Assembly: GCA_038496675.1 (NCBI GenBank)
Contig: CM076652.1
Location: 3,990,729-4,054,728, forward strand
Direction: 5' to 3'
Source: Rachycentron canadum
Lineage: Eukaryota; Chordata; Actinopteri; Carangiformes; Rachycentridae
Length of the DNA stretch: 64,000 nt
The notes under the pieces were generated by a model, which had not been told where the DNA came from, did not search any database, and saw only the letters and a program-made list of their open reading frames with translations. The position numbers and the translations under genes were made by a program. Positions 22,036-37,000 of the stretch are shown one piece after another (positions within the stretch are counted from its first letter, which is position 1; the number at the start of each line of letters is the position of its first letter).

Positions 22036-25000
22036 CATCTGAAGAGTGGAAGATGAGTTTGGCAAACATGGAGGACGTGGCGCAATATTATTCTTAAATC
22101 AACAAACGTCAGTGTTTTTTTTTTTTGTTGTTTTAAAGAAATAGTGGAATAGATCGACTGTCTGATGCTCCCATCAATCAAGTGGACTAATGGCAAAAAA
22201 TGTAACACCTGTGATCATATCATATATCAAAGTTTGGCTGGTCTCAAAGTCATGCCGGGGTGAGTGATCGAAAGCAAGATATATTGCTACTTTAATGACT
22301 CACCTCCTTGTCAATTCCGTTGGAACCACCCTTCATAAAATCAAATAGACATGTCATCCATAATGTTTTTTTTTCCCCTCAGTCATTGAAGTGTGACCTG
22401 ACAGAAACTTGGCCGTGACCGAAGTTCATGCAGGGTTCACTTCAATATATGGGCCCAACTCTCAAGAACCTGGTTACACCCTAAAGGTAGTATCAAGTTA
22501 TTTACTTTGTTTGTGCCAGTTGACATTAAAAGAAACAAAAGTTCCAAGTAATACTTTGCATTAGCATTCTGACCCCAACTTGCACTACAGGTGGAAAATG
22601 GATTAGCTTTTAACAACTGACTTCCTCGTTGCAGACAGTCAAACCTTACTCACCTGACTCCTGCATGAGGAGTGCTGAGTTGAAGAGCGCCAGCTTGTGG
22701 CGGGGGTTGAGCTCCAGGGCGTGGTTGAAGTTCTTCAGGGCCTCTGAGGGGTCCTTCATCTCAATGTTGACAATAGCCAGGTTGTACCACAGGTCGGCGT
22801 TGGTGCGGTCCAGCTCCAAGGCTCGGAGGTAGGCGTCCCGGGCCTCTGTAAGCTTGTTCATCTTCAGCAGTAGCTCCCCTCTGGGTCCAACAAAATCCGA
22901 TAAATTAACCCTTTTAGACCTACAAGTGCTTAACATATTAAGAATCAGCACAACCTCAGCTAATTATACATGTCTCTCAATAAAGACAGAAAGTTACACA
23001 CGTGTTTGTGTTGTTCTAGAGCTGATTTGAAGTGTCCATCTTCTGTCACTACAATAAACTCAGACCAACTTCTCCTCACTCTGATTTTAGAAAAATACAG
23101 GATTGATCCCATTGACTTTGGCTACACAAGCAGCTGACAGCTAGGCCCCTGAACGAGACACTCCGATTGGCTGTGAAATCACCCACTGGAGCCAATAGGA
23201 GCGTCCCATGTAGAGACGTGACTTTAGACGTCACTAAGATGCCGCATGAGAATCGATTGATAAACACACAGAAGATGCTTATCAAAGAAAAACAGCACAT
23301 GTCTATCTTAAACCACGGTTAAAACGGCGCACGCATGGCAATTGGAGTCGCAGCGTGGTAATTATTTTACATGATGGATGAATTCCAGTAAAACCGGTCC
23401 ACTTCCACTGAATACCAGAAAACCCAGATGAGTTTTGCAGACAGAATTTAAAAAACACTTCTCACAGTAGAAAAGATGAGATCTGGTTACAAGGAAACCC
23501 TCTTCAACAGAAATATCTGTAACAGTATAATTATAGAAGGTCAAGAAAAGGGTACTGGATTCAAATTAACAAATTGTTGTGTGCCATTGCCAGGGCACTG
23601 AACCTATTTGGCATTTTGTTCCCTGTAAACTAGATACAGGGATACAAGGTTACAACTCTTGCCTGCTAATGTAGGCTTGTTTGAAGTCTGGTCTCATGCT
23701 GATTGCTTGTCGGTATAGTTGGTCGGCCTCTTCTAGCCGCGATTCGTTGGCCCGAATCAGATTGGCCAGGTTTATGTAAACGTTGAGATGGTTGGGCGCC
23801 ACACGGGTCGCATACTTCTTACCGGGAATAACCTGATGAACAGTCAGAGAAAAAAAAAAAATATCAAAATGTCACTTTGCTTTGTTAAGATCTGAAAATG
23901 ATGGTGAATTGAAAAGATTAGAACATGTTTGATGACAGTGTTAATGTGCTTTTTTAACTGCAACCATCCTGACTAGCATCACTCTATTCTGAGATGGAGC
24001 CTTGGCCTGAGTCTGAAATCACATCAATCCAGGAACTTGATATGTAGAGGACTATATAGTGAGGTCATCAGTGTAATTGAAAAACAACACTATTTGAATT
24101 CTCTCTGCACCATTTTTCTGTCTTTCACAATATATACCATCAGTGCAATGCATGATGGTATATATTGCTCACTTATAGGGCTGCACGATATGAAAAAAAA
24201 AAAATTATTTTTGACAGATATCGCGGTTGCAATTTCAGTTGGACTGATTTTTTTATTTTCACTTTCAGAAAATGTAAAATTATGAGATTTTTGTTGGTTT
24301 GTAGCAAACAAGCATGTTCCTTTATGTCTGGAGAATACGTTTGTAACCGTTTATGGTGGTTACAATGCACAACAATGTTGTGACACATTTTACCTTTATC
24401 AAAAAACTGAAGTCCTGAAATTTGGATATTGCATTGCGCCATATTGCATTTCGATTAGATTTTGTTTTATTGTGCAGCCCTACTTGGTTAGTGACCGTCG
24501 TTGTCCACTACTTTTCATGATGCATTGTGGGATAATACGATTTCACTAAATAGGGTATAACAATTCTCACTATACATTCAGACAGCACTCCAAAATGGCA
24601 AATTGTAGTGGACTAAATAGGGAGTGGTGAGTGATTTCTACACAGCCTTGGAGATAGTGGTTAGAGGTTTACATCAGCTGCTGTCTGATTGGAAATCGCA
24701 CTGTTTAGAGTGAAACATGTCAGAAAACTGCCTCGTAGATTTTACAAAGTGCCATTTTGCCATTTTAATCCATGTCAAAACCAGCCCAGAGGCAGATATT
24801 GAAACAAGGTGTGCCATGGCATGTGCCGTTGACCTGATTCAAGTTGTTGGCCAAGACCTGCGCCCAAAAAGCAAAAACAGAAAATAGTTCTCTTTTCCCA
24901 ACAAAGATCCCACTGTATGTAATACAGTGGGGCCTTGTTCGCACTGGCAAGACTCTCCTACACTTAAGATGCTGGCTTTGCTTGATTACACTGACCCAAA

Positions 25001-28000
25001 CAAAAGCCGTCATCATGCCACCACTGTGTGATTCAAAATTTAGTTTTTTTCTTTTTTTATACATAGCATTTGGAATCAAAGGCATGTGGTGTAACATCTG
25101 TCCGTCATGGCGGCCCTCCCTCTTGTCGATCTGACTCCGCGACTACTTCTTGCTGCCGTACACAGAACAGCTGTATAAATGTGAGGACAAGAGCAGCTCT
25201 CTAGAGAAAGATACACTGACATATTTTGCAATTATACAACACATTGCCACATGGCCAGAGGAATTGTTGTTGGCAATTATATGAGACAGTCATATGTAGT
25301 TTAACACTGACTAATTACATAACTTGTTCTGGATTGTGTGACCGACTGCCATTAGGTGTTGAACAACAAACATGTCACACAGCATGAACAACATGTGCAC
25401 AGGAGGACCCAGGACAATATCATACAATAAATGGTGCAGAGCCAAGAATTGTTGCTTTGCTCGAATGATGAATGAGGGAGTCCGCCTTTGGCTCCGATTA
25501 TCTGTCAATTGTATGCAACATGATACCTGAGGCATGAGGGATTTGGCAACCAAGTAGGCATCTTCTGCCTCTTTGGACTTGTTCAAGTTCTTGTAGGTTC
25601 TTCCAACATTCATGTGAGCGCCAATGTCATCTGCAAAAAATACCAAAAAAAAAAAACAAAAAACAAAACAAAGTCAAGTCTCAACTCAGCCAACCCTTTT
25701 AACTTGTTTCTTTAATGTTCCACAAATGTCTCAGGTAATGTTAAGTATGACTAACAAGAAATAACAGTGAAATCTTTCAGATCCTAAAAGCAATGTAAAC
25801 CAAGCAAGAAAAGTGAAGTGTTGAAAGGGGGTCGGTCAGGTCAAGGCAGGGCTGATGCTTGATGATTAACATAGCAGGAAATCCTCATTGGGTTAATGTG
25901 TTTACACTGTTAATCTTGGGGAAACACTCTTGGGTGGTGAACTGACTAAAGTGCTGCTGTCTCAGGAGACGTCAGGCTTCCTGAAAAATAATCCGTTACA
26001 TGAAATGGAAAACACTGGGAGAGGTCCAAACTGCACGTTACTTATTAAAATAAAGTGTAAGTTGCGTGTAGGTTTGTCAGGTGCAACCAGACACCAGTTC
26101 TCAGATAGATTCACGGAATAATCAAACAATAACCTGATGATGCCTGATAACCACGTGTGGAAAGAAGCTTCAGAGTAGTGACATGAAAACATGAAAAATA
26201 TATAACACAAAGACCTTCGATCATTTAATCAGAAGTTAAATGTTGTTTCCTTCGTTTGTTAACATTATTTGCATTAGCAAGCTGACCCCAAGTTGCAAAA
26301 CATAGTGTATTTCATCACCTTTGAGATCCCCTGTTTTGCATTTTAGTCCCACTGACTCTTTGTGTCTGTGCCTTGAAAAATCTTAAGTCTGGATGCAATA
26401 AAACTTCAATGAAATAAAAACAAGACTGAGATAGTTCTACCTGGAAAGAAAGGCTGGAATGTAGCGCCTTCCTTGAGTCTAGAGCGTTTTAGACCTAAAA
26501 CCCTATTAAAAACCTTGGTGTAATCACAGATGGGGGCCTTAGCTTTAGGGACCAGATCAAAGCTACCACTAAATGTGTGTTTTTGCATCTCAAAAACATA
26601 GCTAGGGTCAGAGGCCTGGGATCTAACAAAGACTTAGAGACACTTATTCATGCCTTCATATCCTCCAGAGTTGATTATTGCAACATTCTGCTCACTGGTC
26701 GACTAAATAAAACCATTAAACAGCTACAGCTTTTTCCGATGCTGCTGCTGCTGCTGCTAGGGTTCTGACCAAAACTGAGGAAAGAGAGCACATCACTCCG
26801 ATTTTCAGGTGTTTGCACTTTACTTTTTTGGCTTTTTACCATTTTTATGCTTCTTCTATTTTTTCTGTTAAGCACATTGAATGACCTCTGTGTATGATAA
26901 CGTGCTATATAAATAAACCTTGATCGATTACCTATTCTGCCTGTTTCGTTTAATGTTTGATCCATGGTCTCACCATTCAGTTGGTCTGTCTGCATTTTCA
27001 CACGACACCTGGAAAGTCGACTCATTCAGTTTTACTCTAATACAGAATACACTCTTTCCATGTCCTTTTTGCACAGTCTTAATGTTGTTTGTTTTTATTT
27101 CTTCCTTGGTTTTAAAATAATCTATGAATAAACAATTTCCTCTCATTTTTTTTTGCCACCGTTTACATTTTTCTCATCTATTTTCTCTTAAAGACAACAG
27201 GGAAACTGGCAACTGTGTTGTGGAATCAATGTGTGATCCCGTGAACAATAAACAACAGCCTCTGCTGGCCTCTTTCACTTCACAGAGGGTTAGAAACATT
27301 AACAAACACTTTACAATACAATATCTCCGCTATTCAGCAGGTCATAGTGCAGTGTGTCGTATTGTTAAACAAATAGTTTCCTTCGCTATTATTCATTACA
27401 CAACTTCACAGTTTGCGTGACTGATGTGGTGACAACACAGGCAGCGACTACCTGGCGTCTTTTACTCTTACTGAAAATAACTGACATGTACTTAAAAAGG
27501 TATTTAACAAGTCAACAAAAAAAAAAAAGGTTCATTAAATTAGCGACAACATTATAAGTGCATTGAGTCTCTCATTAAAAACAACACGTAATGTGGAAAA
27601 AAAAAAAACGACAACCCCCCCCCCCCCCCTTTCACCTTGTTAAACTAATCTGTGACACAAGCTCTGCTGGATTGCTCTCACCACAATGTCAAAATGGTGC
27701 GATGATGATGATAATGATGTTGTTACATACCTGGCTGTACACGAGTGGCCTGGAGAAAGAACCGCAGTGCCTTGGCATAATTATTCTGGTTCTCTAGAGC
27801 GTGGCCAACATTGTTCCACAGCTTGGCGTTGTTCTTGTTGACCTGAAACGACAGACGACGAAACCCAATGCAAAATGCAAATGAGCTTGTTATGCCTTAT
27901 GACTGAACCTTCTTCTGTTCTTCTGACTCATAAATCAGGTCTTTTATCACAAAGCGGTGAAAGATGTGTTCGAGCATTGGAGACCAGCCTAGATATACTG

Positions 28001-31000
28001 GCGGGGTGGGCCAAGATGCTCTGGCAACGCAGTCTTGATTCTTTCCATCTTACCTTCAGCGCAGAGGTGAATAGGGTATATTCCGACTCCCAGTCCCAGT
28101 TCCTGTTGAACGTTTTCACTGCATGTGTCGTTAAAAGGACTCCAATCATCAACCAGGAAATCTTCTTTAAGTGGCTGCAAAGTAAAATTTAAACGCTTTC
28201 AGTTAAAATAATCCTAAAACCTCAAATTACTCACATCGACTTTTAACCCAGAATAATGTAGACTGAAATCAATCATAGTACTGGAGTACTGAAAATAAGG
28301 TATTGGCGAGTATGCAAGCTACTGCACTGATTCCATACCATATAATTTCATAATAACCTTTAGAGTTTCACATCTGATAAAACAGCAGTCTTCTTGGAAA
28401 TCAGTTCTTCGCATTGGATTTTTCACCTTTACACATACACACAGAAAGGGTTGTTTTTTTTTTTTCTTTATCCTATGACTTTATTTATTTGTATTCATTC
28501 ATTCATTTATTTTAGGGGGTACATGCACCAAGTTTAGAAACCCTGTTTATCTTGCCATAACCTTGGCCTTGCAGCTCAGTGACATGAAATACCGGGACCC
28601 AGTGTTTCATGGTGACTAGGGCTCAGGTCTCGTGCAACAGCACGGATTTGCCCGCTGTCAAATTCCACTCGTGCCTCAAGGTGCTGGGACTCCATGAACA
28701 TCGTCTTTACACAGCTTTGTGCTGTTCCTGAACTCGGGACTTCCCCCCCACTGTCTATTTTATATTTGATGGCCTCTCTACACCAGCCTCTCTCCCCAGC
28801 CTGGTCCCCAGGTCGTCCCCGAGTTACTTTGTTAAAATATCATGTTTAATGTAACGTTTCTCAAACTGTCTGAGCGCGACCACAGACCTTACGTGAGTAG
28901 CGTAGGGCTTACGTGTTGTTTTCAATATCAATTCAGCTTATAGCCTACGTAAATTCAGACACTATGATTTGAATTGTCTATTTTACAGTGTTGTTGGACT
29001 GCGGCGGCCTTACAACCGAGTCAATCACAAGAGAACCAACTTCCGACACAGTGGACGCAACAGGCCAGTATTTAGTTTTACGATAATGTCGTCACCATGG
29101 CTGAGACGAGCCTCGCACCTCATAAAAGCGAGTATATGAGTGTCTCGTTATTCTGAGACCACGGTTCAAATTTCGGTCAGATGCTTCTCTACTTATGTAA
29201 TCTCTCATATCCTGTTTTGTCACGGACATATTCAATAAAGACATCTAAACACAAAGCAAAACAAGACATTTTTCTCACCATAGTTTTCCATACAAGCTCA
29301 ACACAACACAGCTGAGGTTGTAGCCCTGTTGGTTTTAAGGATGTTTGGGACTAAGGTGGTGTGTGAATTTTATTTTAGTGGCTAAGTGTTCATCGGACTG
29401 AAAAAGTTTAGGAAACACTGGTCTAAGCCATTGCACTTTGCTGTTCATCTGTGCCACAGGAGAGAGGGAGGGGATTGTACATATGTTTGTGCTACGTTGG
29501 AAAAATTGCAAAGTCTATTAAAAAAGGAGAGATGAATCCGTTTGCGTATCACCAAGGGTTTAATCTGAGCCACACAACAGCGACAGTAATCCTATCACAT
29601 CCATACGTTGGTAGCTGGGATTGGCTCATACACGTTCAGGTATTAGGAATCAGTATCAGGAGAAAAAGATTTTTATTGGAACATCTTTAGTATCTTAGTA
29701 TAAAGAACAAAAGTGTTGCCACGCAAAAGCTGAGTTACCATTACTGCATTGTTGTAACAACTGTCAGGTGAGAAATACGTTCACAGCAACAGACGTGTGT
29801 GTTCATGTCTCCCTGTGGCACAGATCGGTGAGTATCTTGTTTTGACTGTTTGGCATAACAGATGAATTACAGCTTTTTGTTTGCTGTCTTAACATTATAA
29901 TCTATCACTACAACATCTTTTTGGACGAGCACTCACCCTTTGTGTGAGACAATCTTGAACCCATGTGCCACGAGGACACAGAAGCCCATGCTAGGCACGT
30001 ACAGTACCCTCTCTGCCACCACAAAGCCCACGGGGAAAAAGAGGTTGGACGCAGGAATGAAAGGCAGGACGATCAAAGACAGGGCCTGACAGAAAAAACA
30101 ACAAGACTTCAGATTTCAGTGCATCGTTAACTACAAAACAAAGATATGTTTATGAAACAGTGTCTTCTTGTGAAAAGTTATGGTGCTGGCAGGGTGAAAC
30201 TGGTGAGTAGTGAAAATGATTATTATATAGAGGCATCTTATTACATGTTCTTGTGATATATATACATAAATCTTGACTGAGTAAAACTTGAAACCCATTG
30301 AAAGTTTCTTTTCTGTATTTTCAATCACACCGACTGATTGATGACTTACATTATCTGCAACAGCCTACAATTCAAAGCAACCGTATATCCCATAATGGCT
30401 TACATTCTGATGAAGCATCCATCCTTCAGCATTAAATCCTAATGTGTTAGTCATCAAGATGCACTGGAGAGACCACGGGCCTCATTTGTAATTTTCAGGT
30501 TTATTTTGTGCTGGTTTGAACCTGCGTGGCATTTCTGCCTGGGCGCCAGCTGCAGGGTCTTCAGCTGGGCGCCACCCTTCACTGATGTTTTGCCCTTTTC
30601 ATCCCCAGAACTCAGGATGGAGGGGCAGCGGTCGGGCACGTCTCCCTGCCGCTGGACTTGGATTACAGGTGGTTCCATTGGATGGGTTCTCCATTTCCAC
30701 AGCCCTCATCTCTCTTTTGTAGTCATAGACAAAAGCTTTCTTTTTCTGCTTCTTCGAGCAGAACCGTTGTTGCTGTGTAATAACTGCCAAAAATTCACAC
30801 GTTCCTGATTTTCAAACATGACTATTTGCTGATTTTGTTAGGTCATGTGTTGTCATAGAAGACTGTCGTTGGCTTTTGGACTGTTGCTTGGACAAACCTG
30901 CCTAAATTCAGATATTAACTAGGTCGTCATGAGATACTGAGGGGCATGATTCACCATTAATTAAGGAAATAATCATCAGGTAAATTGATCATGAAAATAA

Positions 31001-34000
31001 CTGTCAGCAGCACCACATTCTAGGTACTTCAGAGCACCAAAACAGGACTCCTCAAAACACTCGAATGTCTCATGCCCCACGTGGGACAGACAGCAGCCTT
31101 CCAATGATTCTATGTAGGTTGGTGTGGTATGATATTGTTATGCAACGTATTCCAAAATGCTCTCAACAAACCAGAGTAAACACTACAAAGGTCATCATTT
31201 GTGGTGATTTGTGGTCCCCCTTTCAAAAACTGAAGCGAGGAGCAAAACTGTGAGGGAGTTTACTGACCTTCGAGTATGAGAGCCACGGGCCTGTTGCACA
31301 ACAGATGCTAAGCTGTTCCTGTTGTTCCAATTACCACTCATTCATTTCTTCAAAAGAACTCATGTTTTATCTCGCCGGTCTTCAGCGGTCTATTTCTGTT
31401 ATTTTATTTACGTGGTTTGCCAAATTTAAAAATAACTGATTGATTTCATGATACAACTGATAAAGATAATTATGTTGTGCAATCTTGATTTTGACTCAGC
31501 CTCTGATTCAGCAATGTCGTGTAGTGACCATTAAAGGAACTATGTTGTCAATAGAAAACAGAATATGAAAAAGAACGAGGAGAATCCCTACAATGGCGCA
31601 CAGGCTACGATAACAAAATCTGTTTTAAGATAATTAGTCACTTTTAGCAATGGCTAATCTAATCCCCAATTTAGTAGGATAAAAAAAAAAAAAAAAAGTC
31701 ATTATTTGTTGCTTCTGCAACACACGAGGAACCACTTTATTTAATAGCTTTGGTAAAGCCTGATCTTTTTGAAGGGTAAAAAAAACCCCAAAAACAAACA
31801 AAACAAAAAAAACACCAAAGGCGTTTTTTCATTTCTAAACTATAAACTATTGACATCTGATGAAGTTCTTCAGCCCAATCTGATCACTTTGGAGTGAATT
31901 TATCCGTGTCAGGATATGAGAACAAAGGCCCTTTAATATGAAAGTAATCTATAATAATAAATATTGGAACTTTTTTTTTTTTTTCTTGTTTTCAAAGCCC
32001 TTGTTTGTTTCAGAGGGTCTGGAAAGTTGTAAAACTTGAGTTGGGAATAAAGACGGCGGGCAGAGCAATGTTGTGCTTCTAACAAATAATTCAAGACTGT
32101 TATCGTGTTCTCCCAAGCAAAGGGGGTACAACATTTAGTCGTCCATGTGGCACATCAGTGTTACATTGTGTTGTCTTCGCATAACACCCTGTGCCAACAT
32201 TTGCCCCCACATTGTGGCTTTGACATCAACAACAGCAACTCACCCGGATTCCTGAACTCTTAACTATATGTAAATGGTAACCGCACAAGTTGTATCAAAA
32301 TGCGTCTCTTCCTCTCACCATGATGACGGTCTTGGCAGAGCTGTGTCTGTAGCGCAGGCTGTGGTAAGCTAACAGGCCAAGAAAAGAGTAGAAGGTCAGT
32401 GTGGCCAGGTTACGGCGGTCTAGGAGCGACTCCACTACAGGAATGGTGCCCATGGTCCAGTCGCAGCAGAGCTCCGAGGGATTCAGCAGGAGCCATGCAT
32501 TCACGGGAAGCAGGTAGTTGAATGTCAGTTGTCTGGTGGGAGTGGGGCTGACTGCTGCTGGGTTATCAAACCTACAAGAAGACACAGTCGGAAGAAAGCT
32601 GTTTTTGCCAAGTGTGTGTCTGTGTAACTGGCTTGGTAATGGTGAGGACAATTTTTGCTTGATCTCAAATAGAAGAAGTTCAAGCAAAAATTCTGAACTT
32701 TAAAGCTGCATCTTAACATAACCAACAATTAGTGATCACTATGATCTTGTAACATATGCAACTCTCTTGCGGGGGAGACGGGGCACATCCTGGACAAGCT
32801 GCCCCATAGAAACAAGCAGTCACACCGGTAGTACAGGTAGTTTAGTTGCAAATCACCCCCATAACCTGCATGTCTTTGGGCTGTAGTTGGAAACATGCAA
32901 GCCCCCCCCCTCCCCACACACAGAAAGGCCCCAGCCGGCCTGGCAGGGTCAAACACCGGACCCTCTTGTTGTGAGGGAACAGTGCTCACCACTGCACCAT
33001 ATCACCATATCATATAGCGCATTGAATTCCATTGATGATTAATTTTTTTTTTTCATCCTGAATTCCTGTATTTAGGGTCACCACTGTCAATAAAGAGATA
33101 TTTGAGGCACAAGCACATACTCTCACCATATTTCAAAAAAAATTCTTCAAAAGCTTCATCTTTTTGGACGAAAGAAGTGTGATCTTCTCCTTTATCTATC
33201 TCAAAGAGCTGGCTGAGGCAGTAATAAGCACGCAGGCCAACTATAAATCAAATCTGTTGATTTAAGGCTTGCACAGCTAGAACTGCAGAATTCGGAGAAA
33301 CTCTACTGTATTAATGAAGAACTGTGAAAACACTGCACATATATCTCGACATTTTTTTCCCTTTACATCCATCTATCCCATTGCATGGAGGATCCTATTC
33401 AAAAAATGTTTACATTTTTTTGAAAAGTTAATCTGGCTCACGGTACCCTCACACTCTGTCTTCCCATAACAACCCTAATCCCAGTGACACCAGTTAGGAG
33501 ATGAGATCTCAATGTTTTGCCAAATCAATACCATTTTCCTTATAGTCACGCTAAAGAAAAAGCCATTGGTATATCTAAAAAAAAAAAAAGTTTTTATTAT
33601 TTGCTTAGGAATATATCTGTTTTAGAGGTCAGCAAAGACATTGGGATTCACCCGAGCTCTAGTGACCATAAAGTTGTCCATTGAAAATATCAATAGAAAT
33701 TCTGAACTAATGTTCCTGCTTGTACTAATGTCAGATGTTCAACCAACTAACCAACTGATGTCAAAACCCTGAGACTCTGTTATGAGCAGGGAAAAAATGA
33801 TTTGATTATAAACATGGTTAACGGCTCTGACAACATATGATCTGAAATGTGAATGAATGCTGTCCTTATCCTGCCATCATGATGAACATGTTTTGTCTAC
33901 AGAGCTGTAATGTGACCAAACCCACATCCTTAACTTGTCATCGATCTCTTTTTTGCGTGTAAGTTAAGCACCTCTGGCCCCTATTTCTATCTGAACTGCT

Positions 34001-37000
34001 CTGGGGCAGCAGGTAGTCCTAAACTGCGTTAAAGGATGATGAATCAAAGCTAACAAGGTGATAATCTAAACGTGGTATTGTTATGTCTTGAACACAGAAT
34101 TTCTCCCAGACAATCTGGAGACAGATTCGGATTACCGCACGAGGGATTATCATATCGAGGCTAATTGTCTGGAATTTCATCTTCACAACTGAGTGGGATC
34201 ATGAATGGACAATTTCAAAATAGTTTCGATTCAATCCAATCAAACCATTGATATTTGGGCATTGGCATGGTGTCCTCACTGTTCGTGTGGTTCAATTAAA
34301 TCCAAATACTGAATTTCTCCTTCTAAATTATTACCTGTTGCAGCCATGCCCCTGTCCAAGCAGATGTGTGTGCGTTTTTTTTCGCTGCTACTGTCAGACA
34401 GATGTGCACAAGAGCTATACATGCTTTGGTTTACTGAAGTAACTCACAGCTCTTCCCTTTGTTTTTTTTTTTTTTTTATGACGCACGGTGCTTGGTTTGA
34501 TGGACACAAACAAAGCCAAGATTCCTCAGTCAATCAGTTGTCTCTAATAAATTAAAAAAAAAAATCTGCTTTTTGGAAACGCGTTGTAACATTAAACTCA
34601 ATTTTAAAATATTGCAAGATCGAAACGTCTCAATAAAGACAAAGCAACTGTCTGGACAGCACTGTTGGCCACAGACTTAAAATTTGCATGCTGTCTCACA
34701 AAAGCATTTTAAACGTCAGGAGTCGGATAAGAACATGTCTGACTTCACTTCTGTTGCACTCTCTTATATGAGATGCACTTATTTAATAGATGCAGTACTT
34801 AATACATACATAAGTTATTCCATAAATCATGAGAGTAATTACTAGATTGCAATAAATCTATTAGTTGTTTAGATACTAAAAAGCGTTGTGATGTGCGTTG
34901 TGATTTGGGGCCCGGGGGTCTTCATATGGAGCTCCAGAGGACAGCTGCACCGAGCTCTGTGCCCACCTCGAAGCCACTTGTCATGAGCAGCAGTGTTGCG
35001 AGTGAGCGGCGAGCGTTCTCCCCACAAGCTCTGTGAACCTTTCGTACAATTGACACATTCCAGTGTGATAACAATCTCATCTTTAACTCTGCCAACACCA
35101 TAAATATCAAAGACAAAGGTTTCCCTGAAGGGGATATCACCTCATAATAAGGGGGGGGAGAGCATCTATCTAGGATGCCCATAACTTAGGAGAAGTCATC
35201 TGAGGCCTAAAAATCACGCTAGCTTCTCCTTTTCCTTTTGTTCCCTTCCCCCGTCATGTAAGAGGATTACAGGGAACATTTTTTAATGGTAGTTTTCAGG
35301 TTGGCCTCTGAACTCCACGCACCTGGGTGCTGTCATCGTTCCAGATCCAAGGAATGCGATCAACACTCACTGACTGTGAGCAAGTACAATGCAAATGAAT
35401 GCATGTATAATTCATTTTCACGGCAGAGCCCTGTGTGCATGGCAAAATGAATGTAGGCCTGTTAGTCACAGCCATCAGCTGCAGGAAGTGAGAAGCCATG
35501 GGAAGATTTTCTACTCAATCAAATAAATAAAGACATTATGTAAACTATTACATAATCTGAAATAAATAAAGAAGTAGACTAGTATAATGTGTTTATATAA
35601 TCGCGCAAGCCATTTACATCCAAATCATGACTTTGACTGTATTCCACTGCCCTTTAGTCTCTACACATGTCGTTTCTTTTTGTGCAGATAAGATCCAGCA
35701 ACTTTTTCAATATTGCACCACAACCCAGTAAAAACGAATCATTGTCATCCTAAAAATAATCACAACACATTGTGCAATAAAAGCCGAAATGAAATGCCAT
35801 GGTTTTAGTATATTTGTAAAGAAATACAAATCTATTCCTGGTACAATAATAAAAACCAATGTGGTCGACAAATGGGGGAGGAAAAAAAAAAACGCTTTGA
35901 AAGGTTGTGAAAAATGCAATTTGTCGCCACTGATGGGATAACGCTGCCTACCTGGTGAAGACAGGAAGCTGGGACTGGATGACTTGGACTCTGATGATGA
36001 CGAGCAGCAGGGTGCTGATGACGAGGACGATGAGCTTCAGCAGAGTTTGCAGGACAGCATAGGGGAAGCCGTCTTTACCCTGCAGGACCTGCCGCAGCGT
36101 GTCTAGCAGCATGGGCAAGGTAAACTGAGAGCAGCGACAGGCGAGAGACAGGAAGGATGAGCCAACGCAACATGGGCAACCATTTGCACACATTTCCAGA
36201 GGTAAATTCTATGTATTGTTTAGACTAAACACAACTATTCCCTATTCAGACCATGGACACGATCGCACAAGCCTATTTCAAGGTAAAACCTTTTTAAATT
36301 CATTTTGCACAACTCTTAAAAAAAAAACATAACCTTTAATGTCTAATGTATCTGTGTGATGTGCTGTTCAAAAGAACTAATCCGGGACTTGTTGCTTGTT
36401 AACGCCACCTTTCAGCTTATACTGCAGCTAAACCTATTGCAACCAGCCATGCTTTGATGCTGCATGACCAAGAGGAACGAGGGGTGACCGAGATTAGGAA
36501 GCCTTACCCCTTGCGCAACAAACACTTCGTGAATGCAGCAGATGCCGACGACAGTGATTCCCTGCTCCTTACACAGTGTTGCTGCGGCCACGAGAATGAC
36601 TGTCAACGCGATGGGAGCCCAAACTGGTAAACAAAAGAATGACATACATAAATTACAGACCAACTAAATACAATGCTTGACAGCGTTTCACATTTATTAC
36701 ATCCCCATCTGGCAATTTCCTAACTGGACGGACTGTTTTTAGCCAAACATAGCTTTCATATTGTCTGGATCGAGAGGGCACAACCCTTTTATCCTTTGCG
36801 GCACTCAATATCCCAAAGCCCACTGTTTAAGGTAGTATTTAAACAATCCTCATTGATCTGCAAAGTCAGGAAATCATAATCAAGTTTATTGGACCAATGA
36901 AGAAAAGCTACTGCAGGGTGAACATAACGGAAGTCGGGCATTAAGTCACGTGCTGTTACTGGGTGGACATTGGCCAATTAAGGGGGAGATTTTGGTCACG

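Noticed and set aside
27928..28192. Plus-strand 105-codon open frame overlapping a TMTC3 exon
   Set aside because: It is antisense to the TMTC3 exon 28174-28054, whose reading NWDWESEYTLF is unambiguous.
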